A DNA stretch of 41,248 bases, from assembly GCA_947260035.1 (NCBI GenBank), contig CAMYOO010000020.1:1-41248 (forward strand), read 5' to 3'. Numbering within the stretch: position 1 is the first letter of the stretch; each line of letters starts with the position of its first letter. The notes beneath the pieces were generated by a model that worked only from the letters and a program-made list of their open reading frames with translations, ran no database searches and had not been told where the DNA came from. Of the stretch, positions 25,652-34,518 are shown piece after piece. The stretch is from an uncultured delta proteobacterium. GTDB lineage: Bacteria; Myxococcota_A; UBA9160; JAFDET01. Made by a program: the position numbers and the translations under genes.

Positions 25652-27934
25652 CTACGGCGCGTCCACCACGCTCATCGCCACCCGGGCCTGGTCCACGAAG
25701 ATGGGCGAGGACCAGGCGCGCTCCTGGATCGGCGCCAGGCAGTCCTCGTCCAGAGGCGTGCGCGAGTCGCCGTAGCAGGGCGTCACCGCCACCGCGTTGC
25801 CCTTCTCGTCGAAGCGCGTGCGCAGGTTGGCGCCGTTGACGGCCGGCGTCTCCTCCTGGACCGCGCGCACGTAGTAGAGCGCGTCGCGCGCCGAGGTCAC
25901 GAACTCGGGGTCCTCGAAGAGCACCACGCAGCCCGCCGGGTCCGGCTCGCAGACGAAGCGGCGCCACGGGTCCTCGATCAATGCCTCCACCGGCTCCCCC
26001 GGCTCGGCCTGGGGCCGGATACGCACCACCTCGATGGCCACGATGGGATGCCTCTGGTCCGAGGGGTGGTAGCACTGGCCCCGACACAGGTACTCCAGGC
26101 GCTCGGGCGAGAGCGCACGGGTGCTGGGCTCGGGACAGCCGTCCTGCTGGACGAAGGAGCCCACGGCCCGGACCTCGAAGCGCGGCGCTTCCGCCATCCG
26201 CACCTGGCTGCCCATGGGCACGGTCTCCGCCGGATCGTTCACCACGTCGAACCAGAGCAGGATGCGCGGGCCGCTGGTGCCGTAGATCTCGCCCCGGTCG
26301 AGCGCGTCCCACACCGCCTCACGGCTGCGCCCTTCGGAGTGCACGGCAGCCAGGCCTCCCGGGTACAGGAAGCTGCCCACGCGCTCCGTGTCTGCGCCCA
26401 GCAGGTTCACCAGCCGCACCGCCTGCTCCTGACGCTTGTAGGGCCGGTCGGGTTCCGCGTCGGGCGCGAAGCTTCTCATACGGCTGCGCCGCAGCAGCCA
26501 CTCGTAGAAGGCCGAGCGGGCGCCCGTGCTCTCGGTCATCTTGCGGCGCTCGTACTGCTTGTAGCCCGTTCCCGGCCGCGCCGAGTGGTTGTCGCTGGAG
26601 GCGATGAAGCTCCAACGGAAGCGCCGCGGGTCGCCGTCTTCGTCGGTCTCGTCGAAATTGGACAGGGCCAGGGCGTACTGGGCCGAGCCGCCGGGCCGGT
26701 AGTTCAAGGACGGCTTGAAGCAGTCGCGACACTGGTCGCAGTCCAGCCAGTCTTCCGGCGACGAGTCGGGGAACACCATGCGCGGCGCCACCCCGGACTC
26801 GGCCGCGTACTGGCGGGCCAGCACGACCAGCTCCTCGCACTCCTGCGAAGAGCGGTCGCCGCAGCGCTCGCGCATGATCTCGCCGGCGCGCCAGCAGCAG
26901 GGCAGGAAGCCGGGCGAGGGCTCCGGGCAGATCGCCTCGCCGTCGGCACCGGTCAGAGTGGCGCGCCACGGCCGGTACTCCTCCGAGTTCCCGTGGCCGG
27001 ACATGATCTCGATGATCGTCTGCACTTCGGGATCGTCCTGGGCGTTGGTTAGCTGCTTGTCCAGCCGGGTCTGGGGCGGCGAGTAGATGCCCCAGGTGGT
27101 GCCGTGGGGGATGACCAGGGCGCCCAGGTCCCACTGCGCCAGCTTGTCGAAGAGGGCTGCCGGGTCCGGCGCGTTCTCGGAGCAGTCGGCGGGCAGCGCG
27201 CGGGTGTCCACGCCCTTCGGGCACGGCGGCGTGCCCAGCAGCGTCTCCAGGTACCAGTGGAAGTCGGCGTACTCCCGCCAGCCCAGGGGATCCAGCACCT
27301 GCAGCGCGCGAACCGCGCCCACGCTCACCTCGCCGTCCTGGAACGCCTGGACCACGTCGTCGGCCAGCGAGTTGATGGGCCGCACCGGAAGCTCCGCGTC
27401 CTCGAGCCCCGGGAAGATCACGTTCTTGTGGCCCCAGTGGTTCTCGGGCGTGTCGCCCACCTGGGTCCACTCGAAGCCCGCGAAGACCGCCATGTCCGGA
27501 TCCGCATCGCTGCCGGCACGGGCCTGGCACTGGCGCAGGCTCTCCTTCTCCCAGGCCCAATGCTCGGGGGTCAGCGCCAGGGAGTGGTCCGTCAGTGCGA
27601 AGAAGTCGAGCGACGAGCAGTAGCGGGCGTAGTCGCACGCGTCCGCCGGCGGATGCGCCCCCTCCCCCGCCACGATGGGCAGCGACATGAAGAACGCGTC
27701 GATAGAGTAGGTGGTGTGCACGTGCAGGTCGCCGAACAGGACCTGCTTGGGCGCCGCCGCACGCTCCCCTCCCGCTTGAAGAGCCAGGGTCTCGCGGGCC
27801 GCATCCTGGGCGCGCTGGCCAGCGGCGACGGCCTCTGCAGGACGCGCGGGACCCTCCACGGTTCCAGGTCCGCGTTCGTCTCCTCCGCAGGCGAGGGTCA
27901 GCAAGGCCACCAACAGGGGGATCGTGCGCTTCAC
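25652..27934 (-). CDS. DUF3604 lipoprotein, PHP-like metalloenzyme
   Basis: A 760-aa DUF3604 protein. A lipoprotein signal (VKRTIPLLVALLTLACGG, Cys near residue 16) is followed by a PHP-like metal-binding opening FGDLHVHTTYSIDAF, then TDHSLALTPEHW, VIPHGTTWG, EIMSGHGNSEE and SSDNHSARPGTGY, which supply His and Asp ligands of a probable binuclear site. It is tethered in the envelope and probably a hydrolase of phosphoester or related bonds; the substrate is unknown. Unusual Cys-rich middle part (CDQCRDCF, CCWRAGEIMRERC). The start GTG 27934 overlaps the stop of the alpha/beta hydrolase by 4 nt. Confidence 0.88.
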   Translation of the reverse strand: MKRTIPLLVALLTLACGGDERGPGTVEGPARPAEAVAAGQRAQDAARETLALQAGGERAAAPKQVLFGDLHVHTTYSIDAFFMSLPIVAGEGAHPPADACDYARYCSSLDFFALTDHSLALTPEHWAWEKESLRQCQARAGSDADPDMAVFAGFEWTQVGDTPENHWGHKNVIFPGLEDAELPVRPINSLADDVVQAFQDGEVSVGAVRALQVLDPLGWREYADFHWYLETLLGTPPCPKGVDTRALPADCSENAPDPAALFDKLAQWDLGALVIPHGTTWGIYSPPQTRLDKQLTNAQDDPEVQTIIEIMSGHGNSEEYRPWRATLTGADGEAICPEPSPGFLPCCWRAGEIMRERCGDRSSQECEELVVLARQYAAESGVAPRMVFPDSSPEDWLDCDQCRDCFKPSLNYRPGGSAQYALALSNFDETDEDGDPRRFRWSFIASSDNHSARPGTGYKQYERRKMTESTGARSAFYEWLLRRSRMRSFAPDAEPDRPYKRQEQAVRLVNLLGADTERVGSFLYPGGLAAVHSEGRSREAVWDALDRGEIYGTSGPRILLWFDVVNDPAETVPMGSQVRMAEAPRFEVRAVGSFVQQDGCPEPSTRALSPERLEYLCRGQCYHPSDQRHPIVAIEVVRIRPQAEPGEPVEALIEDPWRRFVCEPDPAGCVVLFEDPEFVTSARDALYYVRAVQEETPAVNGANLRTRFDEKGNAVAVTPCYGDSRTPLDEDCLAPIQERAWSSPIFVDQARVAMSVVDAP

Positions 27935-28970
27935 GGGGTCTCCGTTTCGTCGGTTGTCGAGAAGAACTCCACCAGCAGGCCGCCGATCAGGTCCGGCTCC
28001 TCCTGGATCGCCCAGTGGGTGCCGCGCTCCAGCTCCTGCAGGCGGCCCGCGTCGAGGAAGCGCAGGCTGCGGCGCGTGAGATCGGACGGGATGTAGACAT
28101 CGCCGGGGGCCAGCAGCACCAGGGTCGGGAGGGAGATCCGACCCTCGCCGGGAAGCGGAAGCGGTTCGGTGTTCGCGCGATACCAGTCCGCCATGCTGGA
28201 CATGGCTCCCTCGCGATCCCATGCCGTGCGGAACTGATCCATCACCCGGTCGGGGAACGTGTCCGGCAGGGAGGTGGCCCGCAGGCTGTTGCTGAGGAGC
28301 TTCCAGTTGCCGACCCGGGCCGCCCACTGGGGGATCCAGGGCAGCAGGATGAACGACCGGTACCAGCTGATGCTGTCGTTCTGGCTCTGGTACCCCTCGC
28401 CCGCCCGGGGATGCGGCGTGTCCAGGACCGCGAGGCGACGCACACGCTCCGGATGCTGCAGGGCGGTCTGCCAGGCGACGCCACCGCCCCAGTCATGACC
28501 GGCCAGGAACGCGTCCTCGTAGCCCAACGCCTCGATCAGCCCGGCCACATCGGCAGCCAGCCGGTCCAAGCGGTAGGCGGACTGCTCGCCGGGCTTCTCG
28601 CTGCGGTTGTAGCCGCGCTGGTCCGGCACGATCACCCGGAAGCCGGCGCGGGCCAGCACGGCCAGGGGCCCCCGCCACGCGTACCAGAACTCCGGCGGAA
28701 GCCGGCGCGGGCCAGCACGGCCAGGGGCCCCCGCCACGCGTACCAGAACTCCGGGAATCCGTGCAGCAGCACCACCGGGGGCCCGTCCGCCGGACCGGCC
28801 AGCACCACGTGAAGCTCCACGTCGCCCACGCCCACGAAACGCCGCTCCAGCGGCAGGCGCAGCTCCTGGCGGGCGGCCTCCAGGGCGTCCCGGTCGGGCT
28901 GGTTGCCCGAGACGTGGCCCAGGCCCACCAGCAGCACCAAGACCAGGATTGCGACGGCCACACGCTTCAC
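27931..28970 (-). pseudogene. alpha/beta hydrolase frameshifted by a 59-bp duplication
   Basis: Read from GTG 28970 the product starts [17 protein letters not shown] (membrane anchor), then [30 protein letters not shown], typical of the epoxide hydrolase/dehalogenase group. A perfect 59-bp tandem duplication then throws the frame; the rest, PDQRGYNRSEKPG, nucleophile Asp in GHDWGG and His in GTHWAIQEEP, is in another frame (track ORF 27931-28737). Removing one copy leaves 981 nt, exactly 327 codons, with all motifs joined, so the intact gene coded for 326 aa. The downstream DUF3604 start overlaps its stop. It could be a real mutation, a phase-variable switch, or an assembly error. Confidence 0.88.
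28637..28754. repeat. perfect 59-bp tandem duplication
   Basis: Two identical 59-bp copies (28637-28695 and 28696-28754) beginning CGGAAGCCGGCGCGGGCC and ending ACCAGAACTCCGG. Identity is complete, so the event is recent or maintained. The length is 2 modulo 3 and shifts the reading frame of the hydrolase gene it interrupts; both copies translate to [19 protein letters not shown] in their respective frames. Confidence 0.97.
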
Positions 28971-28978
28971 GCGCCCGT

Positions 28979-28988
28979 GAGTATACTC
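28979..28988. promoter_or_regulatory. palindromic shared -10 element of a divergent promoter
   Basis: GAGTATACTC is a perfect palindrome containing TATACT on both strands (28982-28987 plus, 28985-28980 minus). The two start codons lie 24 bp apart: plus-strand ATG 28995 is seven bases after the plus -10 and minus-strand GTG 28970 nine bases after the minus -10. Neither gene has a Shine-Dalgarno in the gap, so both mRNAs would be leaderless or nearly so. -35 matches are poor. Confidence 0.55.
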
Positions 28989-28994
28989 CGCGCC

Positions 28995-29903
28995 ATGCGA
29001 TCCACGCGCCAGCTTGTGCTGTTGTTGCTGATGCTTACGACCGCGGCCTGCCGGGCCGGCGCCGGTGGCTTCCCGGAGTTGCGGGACTGCCACGACGAGG
29101 ACCTGCAGGCGGCCGTGGACCAGCTGATCTCCGCCAACGCCAACTGGCGCGCAGCCATTCACGGCCGGGAGGCCAGTGTCGTAGTGGCCGACGTGACCGA
29201 CCCGAAGAAGCCTCTGGTGGCCTGGTACAACCCGGAGCGGATGTTCTACGCGGCGAGCCTGCCCAAGATCGCGATCATCCTGGCGGTCTTCGTCGAGGTG
29301 GACGCCGGGCGCCTGGAGCTGGACGAGGAGACCCGGACCCAGCTCATCCGGACCGTCCGGGTCTCATCCAACCGGGACGCCACCGCGCTGCTGAACAAGG
29401 TGGGGATCGAGCGCGTCGCGGAGATCCTGCAGGATCCGGCCCACGGCAAGCTCTACGACCCGAACTACGGGGGCGGCCTCTGGGTCGGCAAAGCCTACTC
29501 CAAGGCCCCCGCCTGGAAGCGCGACCCGATCAACCACATCTCCCACGGCGCCTCGGCCATGGCGGCCGCCCGCTTCTACTACGGCGCCTCCACCGGGACG
29601 CTCATCGATTCAAGGCACCTCCCGCTGCTCGAGGAAATCTTCGGCACCCCCGGCGTGAACCACAAGTTCGTGCGGGGGCTCTCGGGGCGCAACCGGGAGG
29701 TCTTCCGGAAGTCCGGCACCTGGCGCACTACCCACGCCGACAGCGCCGTCGTCGTGCACCCGGACGGGGATGCGTACCTGGTGGTGGTGATCGGCGAGGG
29801 ACGCGGAGGCGACCAGGAACTCTCGAATTTCATCCGCAAGCTCGACGATCTGATGGAGTCGCGGTTCCAGGACAGGCAGGCCGTTCGCACACCGGCGCGC
29901 TAG
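28995..29903 (+). CDS. beta-lactamase-fold serine hydrolase, lipoprotein
   Basis: A 302-aa protein with the class A beta-lactamase/transpeptidase motif set: SLPK (Ser88-Lys91), SSN (124-126) and KSGTW near the C-terminus. I do not see a clear ExxLN general-base motif of true class A beta-lactamases, so it may be a penicillin-binding-like or other serine hydrolase. The N-terminus is a lipoprotein signal ([13 protein letters not shown], Cys19), placing it in the envelope. ATG 28995 sits directly after a -10 element. The PAP2 gene follows after 7 nt. Confidence 0.82.
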   Translation: MRSTRQLVLLLLMLTTAACRAGAGGFPELRDCHDEDLQAAVDQLISANANWRAAIHGREASVVVADVTDPKKPLVAWYNPERMFYAASLPKIAIILAVFVEVDAGRLELDEETRTQLIRTVRVSSNRDATALLNKVGIERVAEILQDPAHGKLYDPNYGGGLWVGKAYSKAPAWKRDPINHISHGASAMAAARFYYGASTGTLIDSRHLPLLEEIFGTPGVNHKFVRGLSGRNREVFRKSGTWRTTHADSAVVVHPDGDAYLVVVIGEGRGGDQELSNFIRKLDDLMESRFQDRQAVRTPAR

Positions 29904-29910
29904 CACTCTC

Positions 29911-30801
29911 ATGAGAGTCCCGTCGATGCGCGTCGCAGTCCACATCCTGGTATCGGTCCTCGCCCTGGCGCTGCCGCCAGCGGCCCACGCCCAGACAGGC
30001 GGCTTCTGGGACCGCATGGAGGAGCGCTGGTTCGACCGGCTGCCCATCCAGATCCAGGACCCGCCGCAGCGGCCCGATGGCTTCCTGGGCTCCTGGTGGA
30101 CCAGCGGCGCCCTGGCCGCCACCTTCGCGGGCCTTCAACTGGGCGCCGACCCGCCCAGCAATCCGCACTGGAGCTCGCAGATCCTGTTCGACGAGGACGC
30201 CCGCGACGGCCTGCGCGCCGATTCGCGCTCGGACCGCGACGACGCGGGCCTGGCCAGCGACATCCTGCTGGGCGGACTGGTGGGGTGGGTGTTCCTGGCG
30301 AACACGGCGTTGGTGCGGAACTGGGACGTGCAGCAGGAGCTGTGGAAGCTCAACGTGGACGCGCTCCTCATGAACCTGACCGCCATGCGCCTGCTCAAGG
30401 TCACGGTCGGCCACGAACGCCCCTTCGTATCGGACTGCCGCATCGACCCGGACTCCCACGAAGATTGCGACGACGACGACGAGTTCAACGCGTCCTTCTT
30501 CAGCGGGCACGCCTCCACGGCCGGAACCATGGCCGGCCTCGCCTGCGCGCATCACCTGAGCGGGGGCATCTTCGGCGGCTGGAAGGATGCGGCCGTCTGC
30601 GGCGGCGCGGCCGGCGCCGCGCTAGCCAGCGGCATGCTCCGCGTGGTGAGCGACTACCACCACATGACCGACGTGATCGTGGGCTGGGCCACCGGCGTCG
30701 CCTTCGGCTACGTGATGCCACGCTGGCTCTACTACGACGGCCGGGGCCGGGCCCGCTCCCCCTGGTCGTTCCGACCGCCGGCCGCGACGGCGCCGGCCTG
30801 A
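29911..30801 (+). CDS. PAP2-family phosphatase, secreted
   Basis: A 296-aa protein with signal peptide (VHILVSVLALALPPAAHA) and the three PAP2 motifs: KVTVGHERP (Kx6RP), FFSGHAS, and RVVSDYHHMTD (Rx5Hx3D). The usual Ser before the Arg of motif 3 is Leu. An acidic insert DCDDDDE lies between motifs 1 and 2. It would dephosphorylate a lipid phosphate or pyrophosphate on the periplasmic side; few strong membrane spans are visible. ATG 29911 is seven bases after the previous stop; ATG 29926 is an alternative start. Confidence 0.85.
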   Translation: MRVPSMRVAVHILVSVLALALPPAAHAQTGGFWDRMEERWFDRLPIQIQDPPQRPDGFLGSWWTSGALAATFAGLQLGADPPSNPHWSSQILFDEDARDGLRADSRSDRDDAGLASDILLGGLVGWVFLANTALVRNWDVQQELWKLNVDALLMNLTAMRLLKVTVGHERPFVSDCRIDPDSHEDCDDDDEFNASFFSGHASTAGTMAGLACAHHLSGGIFGGWKDAAVCGGAAGAALASGMLRVVSDYHHMTDVIVGWATGVAFGYVMPRWLYYDGRGRARSPWSFRPPAATAPA

Positions 30802-30846
30802 TGCTGGTTCACCGCTTCTAGCGCGGGTGCTGGTAGAAATCGCCCG

Positions 30847-32127
30847 GTGCGCGACCCTCCCGGCCAACGCCTGGAGAAGCGGATCCCACACGTGAGCACC
30901 CTGATCAAGAACCTGGCCCTGCTGGGCTTTTCGCTGCTGGCCGGCCTGGTCCTGGCGGAGCTGGCCCTGCGCGCCTTCGTCCCCCGCTACGAGTACGCAG
31001 CCGGATCCGTGCACGAGCGGGACGCCGGGCGTCTGATCGTGCGCCGCCCGTCCAGCGCCTACACGCGGCCTCACCCCGACAGCGGCGCCCGACATCCGGT
31101 GATCCACAACAACCTGGCGCTGCGGCAGCACCGCGACGTGCCGCTGGAGAAGCCGCCGGGTGAGCTGCGCATCGGCGTATTCGGCGACTCCTTCACCGAG
31201 AACCCCCGGGTCCCCGCCCCCTACGCCTTCACCGAGGTGCTCGACTACCTGCTCAACGCCACGGGGCCGGGCTTCAACGTGCTCAACTTCGGCGTGGACG
31301 GCTACGCCACCGATCAGGCCTGGCTCTACGCCCAGAGCGCACCCGCCGCCCAGGACCTGGACGTGGTGCTCTACGTGTTCGCCGCCAACGATGTGCGGGG
31401 GCTCTACGAGAACGACCTGCTCGCGCTCGGCCCGGACGGCGCCATCGTGCGCAAGCCGCCCCCGCCGGCCGCGTGGTGGGCGCCGTGGCTCTCGCGCCTA
31501 CACCTGACCTACCTGGCCCTGGACGTGCGCAATCACATCCAGGGCGCCGGCGAAGCCCACGATCCCCTGGAGGCGCGCGTCCTCGACGAGATGCGGGATG
31601 CCCGGGACCGACGCACCCGCGACGCCACGTCGGATGCCATCGCCGGCGACTTCAAACGCGGCGAGGTCTCGGCGCACTCCGAGGCCTGGGTGGACCTGCT
31701 GCTGGCCATCGCGGGGCGCTGGCGCGACGAGGTGGAGGCGGACGACGGCCGCTTCTACGTGGTGCTGCTGCCGCGCCCCAAGGAAGGACTGACCGAGCCG
31801 CTCTTCCGGGACTTCCGGGTGATCAACCTGTGGCGCGGCTTCGAGGAGGCCGGGATCGAGCCGGAGGCGTGGCGCTTCCAGAAGGACGGTCACTGGAACG
31901 AGTTCGGAAACCAGGCCGCCGCCATCCTGATCTACGAACGCCTGGCACGCGACCTGGGCCTCCCCGCACTGGATCGCGCGACCCTGCGGCGCGCGTTGGG
32001 CACCTGGTACGCGAGCTTCGATGCCGGCTGGTCGCCGACCCGCTTCGTGGAGCCGGTGGAGGTCGATCCCCAGCGCGCCGTGGCGCTGCGCCAACGCTAC
32101 ATCCCGCTGGAGCAGGAGACGCGTTGA
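30847..32127 (+). CDS. membrane-anchored SGNH-hydrolase-like protein
   Basis: About 426 aa. An N-terminal anchor (LIKNLALLGFSLLAGLVLAELALRAF) precedes an SGNH/GDSL-like domain: block I FGDSFTEN, NFGVDGYAT, block III AANDVRG, and the catalytic D..H pair DGHWNEFGN near the C-terminus. Such anchored proteins act on envelope glycans as acetylesterases or acetyltransferases. GTG 30847 is preceded by an extended -10 (TGGTAGAAA) seven bases away, suggesting a leaderless mRNA; GTG 30892 is an alternative start just before the anchor. The sulfatase-fold gene overlaps its stop by 4 nt. Confidence 0.82.
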   Translation: MRDPPGQRLEKRIPHVSTLIKNLALLGFSLLAGLVLAELALRAFVPRYEYAAGSVHERDAGRLIVRRPSSAYTRPHPDSGARHPVIHNNLALRQHRDVPLEKPPGELRIGVFGDSFTENPRVPAPYAFTEVLDYLLNATGPGFNVLNFGVDGYATDQAWLYAQSAPAAQDLDVVLYVFAANDVRGLYENDLLALGPDGAIVRKPPPPAAWWAPWLSRLHLTYLALDVRNHIQGAGEAHDPLEARVLDEMRDARDRRTRDATSDAIAGDFKRGEVSAHSEAWVDLLLAIAGRWRDEVEADDGRFYVVLLPRPKEGLTEPLFRDFRVINLWRGFEEAGIEPEAWRFQKDGHWNEFGNQAAAILIYERLARDLGLPALDRATLRRALGTWYASFDAGWSPTRFVEPVEVDPQRAVALRQRYIPLEQETR

Positions 32128-34511
32128 GACGGCACATGCTTCGCGCGGGCGCCGTGCTCCTGTGTCTGGTCCTGGTCGCGCTGGCCGCGCTGCACCTGCA
32201 TCACCGCCGCACCCTGGGCCTGAGCGCCATCGAGGCCGCGCTGCGCGAGCGCACCGCGCACGCGCAGGAGCTGGCGCGCCGCGCCGGCGAAGCCTCTCCC
32301 GAGGCCCGGCTCGCGGCGCTGCCCCCCGGCCCCTTCAACGGACCCGGCCTGCGCCTGGAGCGCATGCTCGAGAGCGCCCAGGTGACGCCTGCCCCGTCCG
32401 AAGCGGAGCCCGTCGCGCCGGAGCGGCGTCTCTCTTTCGAGTTCGACGGCGCGGACGCCTTCCCCATGTCCTCCGGCAGCAACCGCGAACGGCTCGAGGA
32501 CGGGCTGCTTCACGTCGAGCACCGGAAAGGGGCTGCACTGGTCAGCGCCGCCGGCTTCGAGGCGGGCCCGGAGCCCCTGGCCGAGGTGGCGATCCGCATC
32601 CGTCTGGCGAAGGGCAGCGCGTTCAAGCTGGGCTGGAGTCGCCGTCGCCTGCAGGCCTGGTCCGAGGAGCCCGGCTGGGTGAGCCGCTTCGAGGTGGACG
32701 TGGTGCCCGACGGCGAGTTCCACGTCTATCGGATGGACGCGAGCCACGTCATGCGAATCCGCGAGGGCAAGCGAATCCGCACGCTCCTGCTGATCCCTTC
32801 CAACGTGGAAGGCGACCGCGTAACCATCGACTGGGTTCGGGTAGTCACCCAGCGCGCGCGCTACGCCGATCCGCCGGTGGGCCGGACGTCTCTGAGCCGC
32901 GGTGGCGAGCTGCGCACCGCGCTGCACGCGTCGGCGCCGCGCAGCCTGGCCTTCGCCGTAGGCGTTCCACAAGATGGACCGCGCCTGGATCTCGGACTGG
33001 GAATCCTGGACGCCGCGCAGCCCGTGGAGTTCCGCGTCGAGGCAGAGCAGGCGGGAACCCGGCGCGAGCTTGCGCGCCGCCGTGTGTTGGACGCCGACAC
33101 CTGGCTGGACCTGCGCATCGACCTGGCCGACTTCGCCGGAAGCGATGCCGTGCTGCACCTGCACCTGAGCGGCGAGACCGGCGCAGTCGGACTGATCGCG
33201 ACCCCACGCATCACCAGCGAGCCGAAGCAACGCCTCAACGTGCTGGTGGTGGTGGAGGACACGCTGCGTGCCGATCACCTGGGAGCGTGGGGCCACGACC
33301 GCCCAACCTCACCTCACAAGGACCGGCTGGCCCGCGAGGGCGTGGTGTTCGAGCGCGCCTACTCTCAGGCAACCAAGACGCGACCATCGGTCCCCAGCTA
33401 CCTGACTTCCCTGCTCCCCGCGGCCACCGGCGTCTGGAACTTCCACGACCGGCTCGACGCTCGCTACGTGACCCTGGCGGAGGTCCTGCAACAACAGGGC
33501 TTCGAGACGGCCTCCTTCGTGCAGAACTCCAACGCGGGCCCGGCCGCCGGCGTGCAGCAGGGCTTCGACCGCCTGCGCAGCCAACGCACCATGGAGTTCC
33601 GGCCCGACAAGATCTATCAGGGCGTGCTGCTCGATTGGATCGCGGAGCAGCGCGACCGCAACTGGCACGCCTACGTCCACGTGCTCGACCCGCACGGCCC
33701 CTACGACCCGCCCGCGCCCCACGATGCGTGGTACCGCGAGGTGCAAGGCGGCACGCCGGTGGACCGCGACCCGCGCCTCGACCCCGCCTCGGTCGAGACG
33801 CCGACACGAGCAGGCCGCCTGGCTCGCTATGACGGGGAAATCGCCAACAACGACGAGTGGTTTGGGCGCCTGCTGGAGAGACTGGATGAGCTCGAGATCG
33901 CAGACGATACGCTGATCGTGTTCTTCTCGGATCACGGAGAGCACCTGGGCGAGCACGGGATCTGGGAGCACTCGCCGCCGGGCCTGGTCCCGGTGCTCCA
34001 CGTGCCCCTGCTCTTCTGGCTACCGGCGCGGATCCCGAACGGCCTGCGCGTCGCCGAGCCCGTCTCGCTGCTGGACGTGATGCCCACGATCCTGGCGCTG
34101 GCCGGCGTCGATGCCGACCGCCTGCTTCTCCAGGGGCGCGCGGCGCTTCCGCCGGGCGGCGCGCTCGCGCCCATCGTCGTGTCCGAAGAAGCCATCGCCT
34201 ACCAGCGCAGCCGCCCCGAGCGCGTGCGCGGATCGGTCTTCGCCGGTCCCTGGCAGCTCCTCTACAGCCGGTACCAGGGTACGAAAGTGCTTCGCGTGAT
34301 GGACTTGCGCGACGGCACCGCGGCGGCCCGCTTCGCCCTGCCCTCGCTGCGCTGGGATCCGTTGCTGGAACGCAGCCTGCTCGCGCGGCTGCGCGCGCTG
34401 AAGCGCGCGAACCTGGCGCTGGGCGAAGCGATCGCCCACGCCGATCGCGAAGTCATCGAGATGGACCCGGAAGACCGCGAGCAGCTGCGCGCCCTGGGCT
34501 ACATCGAGTGA
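32124..34511 (+). CDS. sulfatase/alkaline-phosphatase-fold protein with Thr at nucleophile site
   Basis: About 795 aa. An N-terminal anchor (GAVLLCLVLVALAALHL) and ~360 residues of beta-rich extracytoplasmic sequence precede the sulfatase domain: VVEDTLRADHLGAWG (metal Asp), the nucleophile region KTRPSVPSYLTS, HVLDPHGPYDPP, and FFSDHGEHLGEHG. True sulfatases carry Cys or Ser in CxPxR; here the position is Thr as in phosphoethanolamine transferases and LtaS, so formylglycine chemistry is unlikely. The start is TTG 32124, overlapping the SGNH stop (TTGA) with GGAG five bases upstream; ATG 32136 is the fallback. Coupling to the SGNH gene suggests joint action on a surface glycan or lipid. Confidence 0.85.
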   Translation: MRRHMLRAGAVLLCLVLVALAALHLHHRRTLGLSAIEAALRERTAHAQELARRAGEASPEARLAALPPGPFNGPGLRLERMLESAQVTPAPSEAEPVAPERRLSFEFDGADAFPMSSGSNRERLEDGLLHVEHRKGAALVSAAGFEAGPEPLAEVAIRIRLAKGSAFKLGWSRRRLQAWSEEPGWVSRFEVDVVPDGEFHVYRMDASHVMRIREGKRIRTLLLIPSNVEGDRVTIDWVRVVTQRARYADPPVGRTSLSRGGELRTALHASAPRSLAFAVGVPQDGPRLDLGLGILDAAQPVEFRVEAEQAGTRRELARRRVLDADTWLDLRIDLADFAGSDAVLHLHLSGETGAVGLIATPRITSEPKQRLNVLVVVEDTLRADHLGAWGHDRPTSPHKDRLAREGVVFERAYSQATKTRPSVPSYLTSLLPAATGVWNFHDRLDARYVTLAEVLQQQGFETASFVQNSNAGPAAGVQQGFDRLRSQRTMEFRPDKIYQGVLLDWIAEQRDRNWHAYVHVLDPHGPYDPPAPHDAWYREVQGGTPVDRDPRLDPASVETPTRAGRLARYDGEIANNDEWFGRLLERLDELEIADDTLIVFFSDHGEHLGEHGIWEHSPPGLVPVLHVPLLFWLPARIPNGLRVAEPVSLLDVMPTILALAGVDADRLLLQGRAALPPGGALAPIVVSEEAIAYQRSRPERVRGSVFAGPWQLLYSRYQGTKVLRVMDLRDGTAAARFALPSLRWDPLLERSLLARLRALKRANLALGEAIAHADREVIEMDPEDREQLRALGYIE

Positions 34512-34518
34512 CGCGAGC

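Noticed and set aside
28995-29903. Calling the serine hydrolase a resistance beta-lactamase
   Set aside because: SxxK, SxN and KSG motifs are shared with penicillin-binding proteins and other hydrolases, and the ExxLN motif was not found.
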